Assembly (NCBI GenBank): GCA_934444765.1
Contig: CAKSDC010000023.1
Coordinates: forward strand, 1 to 26,223
Direction: 5' to 3'
DNA from: an uncultured Oscillospiraceae bacterium
GTDB taxonomy: Bacteria; Bacillota; Clostridia; Oscillospirales; Ruminococcaceae
Length of the DNA stretch: 26,223 nt
Made by a program: the position numbers and the translations under genes. Below, in pieces: positions 26,001-26,223 of the stretch (position 1 is its first letter; the number at the start of each line of letters is the position of its first letter). The notes below the pieces were generated by a model, which was not told the origin of the DNA, made no database searches, and saw nothing but the letters and a program-made list of their open reading frames with translations.

Positions 26001-26223
26001 GATTTTTAGCGGAAGTGACTTCTTCTAACTTAGATACTAATTCAGCACGTTGACTTTGTAACTCTGGCTTAGTGGTCTGTATAGTCTGTATACCAGCATT
26101 AACCTCATCTAATTTAGACTGCAAAGCCTTTAATAGTGATGGCATATCTTTGATAGTGCTACTATCTAATTGAAGCTGTTCTATTAACTGCTTCATAATA
26201 GCTATTTGAGATAGTATGGTATC
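23056..26223 (-). CDS. RND (HAE1/AcrB-like) efflux permease, partial, with coiled-coil insertion
   Basis: The frame is open to the right edge (the Met at 26196 is internal), so about 1055 C-terminal residues are present. The missing N-terminus should hold the first membrane helix and part of the first porter domain. The visible order is: a heptad-rich, Lys/Gln/Asp-rich coiled coil of about 150 residues; a porter/docking region with DPITLSDVADVFI; helices TM2-TM6 with the TM4 motif GVGMLVDNSIVVIENIYR; a second extracytoplasmic porter region that contains a very acidic low-complexity insert (DAKDEEEDDTKKDDD); and TM8-TM12 with AGIVVNNGIVLVDCINQNR. The fold is that of proton-driven RND exporters such as SwrC in Gram-positives. 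The substrate is unknown, and no membrane-fusion partner is visible. AcrB's second TM4 Asp and TM10 Lys are Asn here, which I believe is usual for this branch. Confidence 0.93.
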   Translation of the reverse strand, partial: DTILSQIAIMKQLIEQLQLDSSTIKDMPSLLKALQSKLDEVNAGIQTIQTTKPELQSQRAELVSKLEEVTSAKNQMASARVELNNAKAQALQGKEALDKAKAQLQDGSDKLQDGKSQLNEKDAELQNAKDENGKKLNDGLDAINQAQDTIKDQLDSWDDTVEDALDKASVSDTITVDMVSQILQAENFSMPSGYVTEDGVDYLVRVGDKVEDLDQLKDLVLFDLNIDGVDPITLSDVADVFITDNSDKVYASINGEDGVILSFQKQTGYSTAEVSESIQNKFDDITSDNEDVSFCELMNQGDYINLIVDSVIQNLLEGAVFAIIVLFIFLKDFRPTLIIACSIPISLMFAIVLMYFSGITLNIISLSGLAIGVGMLVDNSIVVIENIYRLKNNGHSAVKSSVNGAKQVAGAVTSSTLTTICVFAPIVFVDGLTKQLFTDMALTIAYSLVASLIVSLTLVPAMTSRMFKDRQNSTKATSNATKKVSIFDRLQNVYGKAIGGALKFKPLVLILVLVILVTSTMAELSRGFIYMPEMDSTQITITLEMPQGSVLKDTVAMSQKVIEQVKDIDDVDTVGAMLSSGTASMFGMSSSDSTTSVSMYAILKDDKKRSSQDIAKQINETFQDYDCTIEASGSSMDMSALGGSGVTINITGSDLDTLQDLATQVSDKISNVEGISEVDNGMDNPTKELKITVDKEKAMLNGLTVAQVYMEIAKDISNQTTATQITMDDKSYSVIVQDGSTLEATRDSIKNHKFTVPDNDAKDEEEDDTKKDDDSQNEDEDLDLSTLEDLQSMSANQTEDTPTKEIKLTDIATVEDTYTLSSINRSSQKRYISVSGTVDEDHNVTLVTSDVEQAIKDIEVPDGYSIEFDGENETIMEAIKQLGLMLVLAILLIYLIMVAQFQSLKSPFIVMFTLPLAFTGGFIALLLSGNELSVIAMIGFVMLAGIVVNNGIVLVDCINQNRLEGMEKREAIIEAGKTRLRPILMTAITTILGLIMMAIGNGMGSDMIQPVAIVTIGGLVYATFTTLFIIPIIYDIFNKKDMVKIDQSEFEYIDD

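Overview
The window comes from a low-GC, anaerobic, cellulolytic Firmicute, most likely a Ruminococcus-type member of the Oscillospiraceae/Ruminococcaceae. The main reason is a secreted family-9 cellulase ending in a two-repeat type-I dockerin, the hallmark of cellulosomal enzymes. Consensus sigma-A promoters with 17-bp spacers, strong Shine-Dalgarno sites, a BspA-like LRR surface protein and a MarR-controlled pair of ABC half-transporters fit this. Species cannot be fixed from the window.

Layout, left to right. Positions 1-2873 (minus strand): a truncated acidic-repeat protein preceded by a TPR-like 645-aa protein; neither has a recognised function. Positions 3181-9742 (minus): a complete three-gene operon for a MukBEF/MksBEF (Wadjet JetABC-like) SMC complex, in the order kleisin-like subunit, small winged-helix subunit, 1428-aa SMC ATPase. 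It has its own promoter and terminator, and no JetD/MksG nuclease gene is visible. Positions 9759-13235 (minus): dockerin-bearing GH9 cellulase with a strong terminator, a promoter and an approximately 200-nt leader that can fold into a multi-branched, pseudoknotted RNA. Positions 13494-16538 (plus): maf and a CtpE-like P-type ATPase. Positions 16535-21008 (plus): MarR-type regulator and a heterodimeric ABC exporter, linked by three copies of a GTAAG-N4-CTAAC operator-like site. Positions 21011-22990 (minus): membrane-anchored LRR_5 protein. Positions 23002-26223 (minus): RND efflux permease, open at the right edge, with a coiled-coil insertion.

How genes work together. The three SMC genes overlap or abut and should make one DNA-organising or plasmid-restricting complex. 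The MarR protein probably represses its own promoter and the exporter. The exporter pair has one degenerate and one canonical ATP site, as in many heterodimeric drug exporters. The cellulase, LRR protein and RND permease are separate cell-surface functions.

The most interesting points are: the JetD-less SMC operon with an Asn after the Walker B Asp and unknown genes downstream; the structured cellulase leader; the shared MarR operator; a tandem duplication at the C-terminus of one ABC subunit; and the apparent complete absence of GATC, GCGC and CGCG across the 26 kb, read by eye and needing a count.
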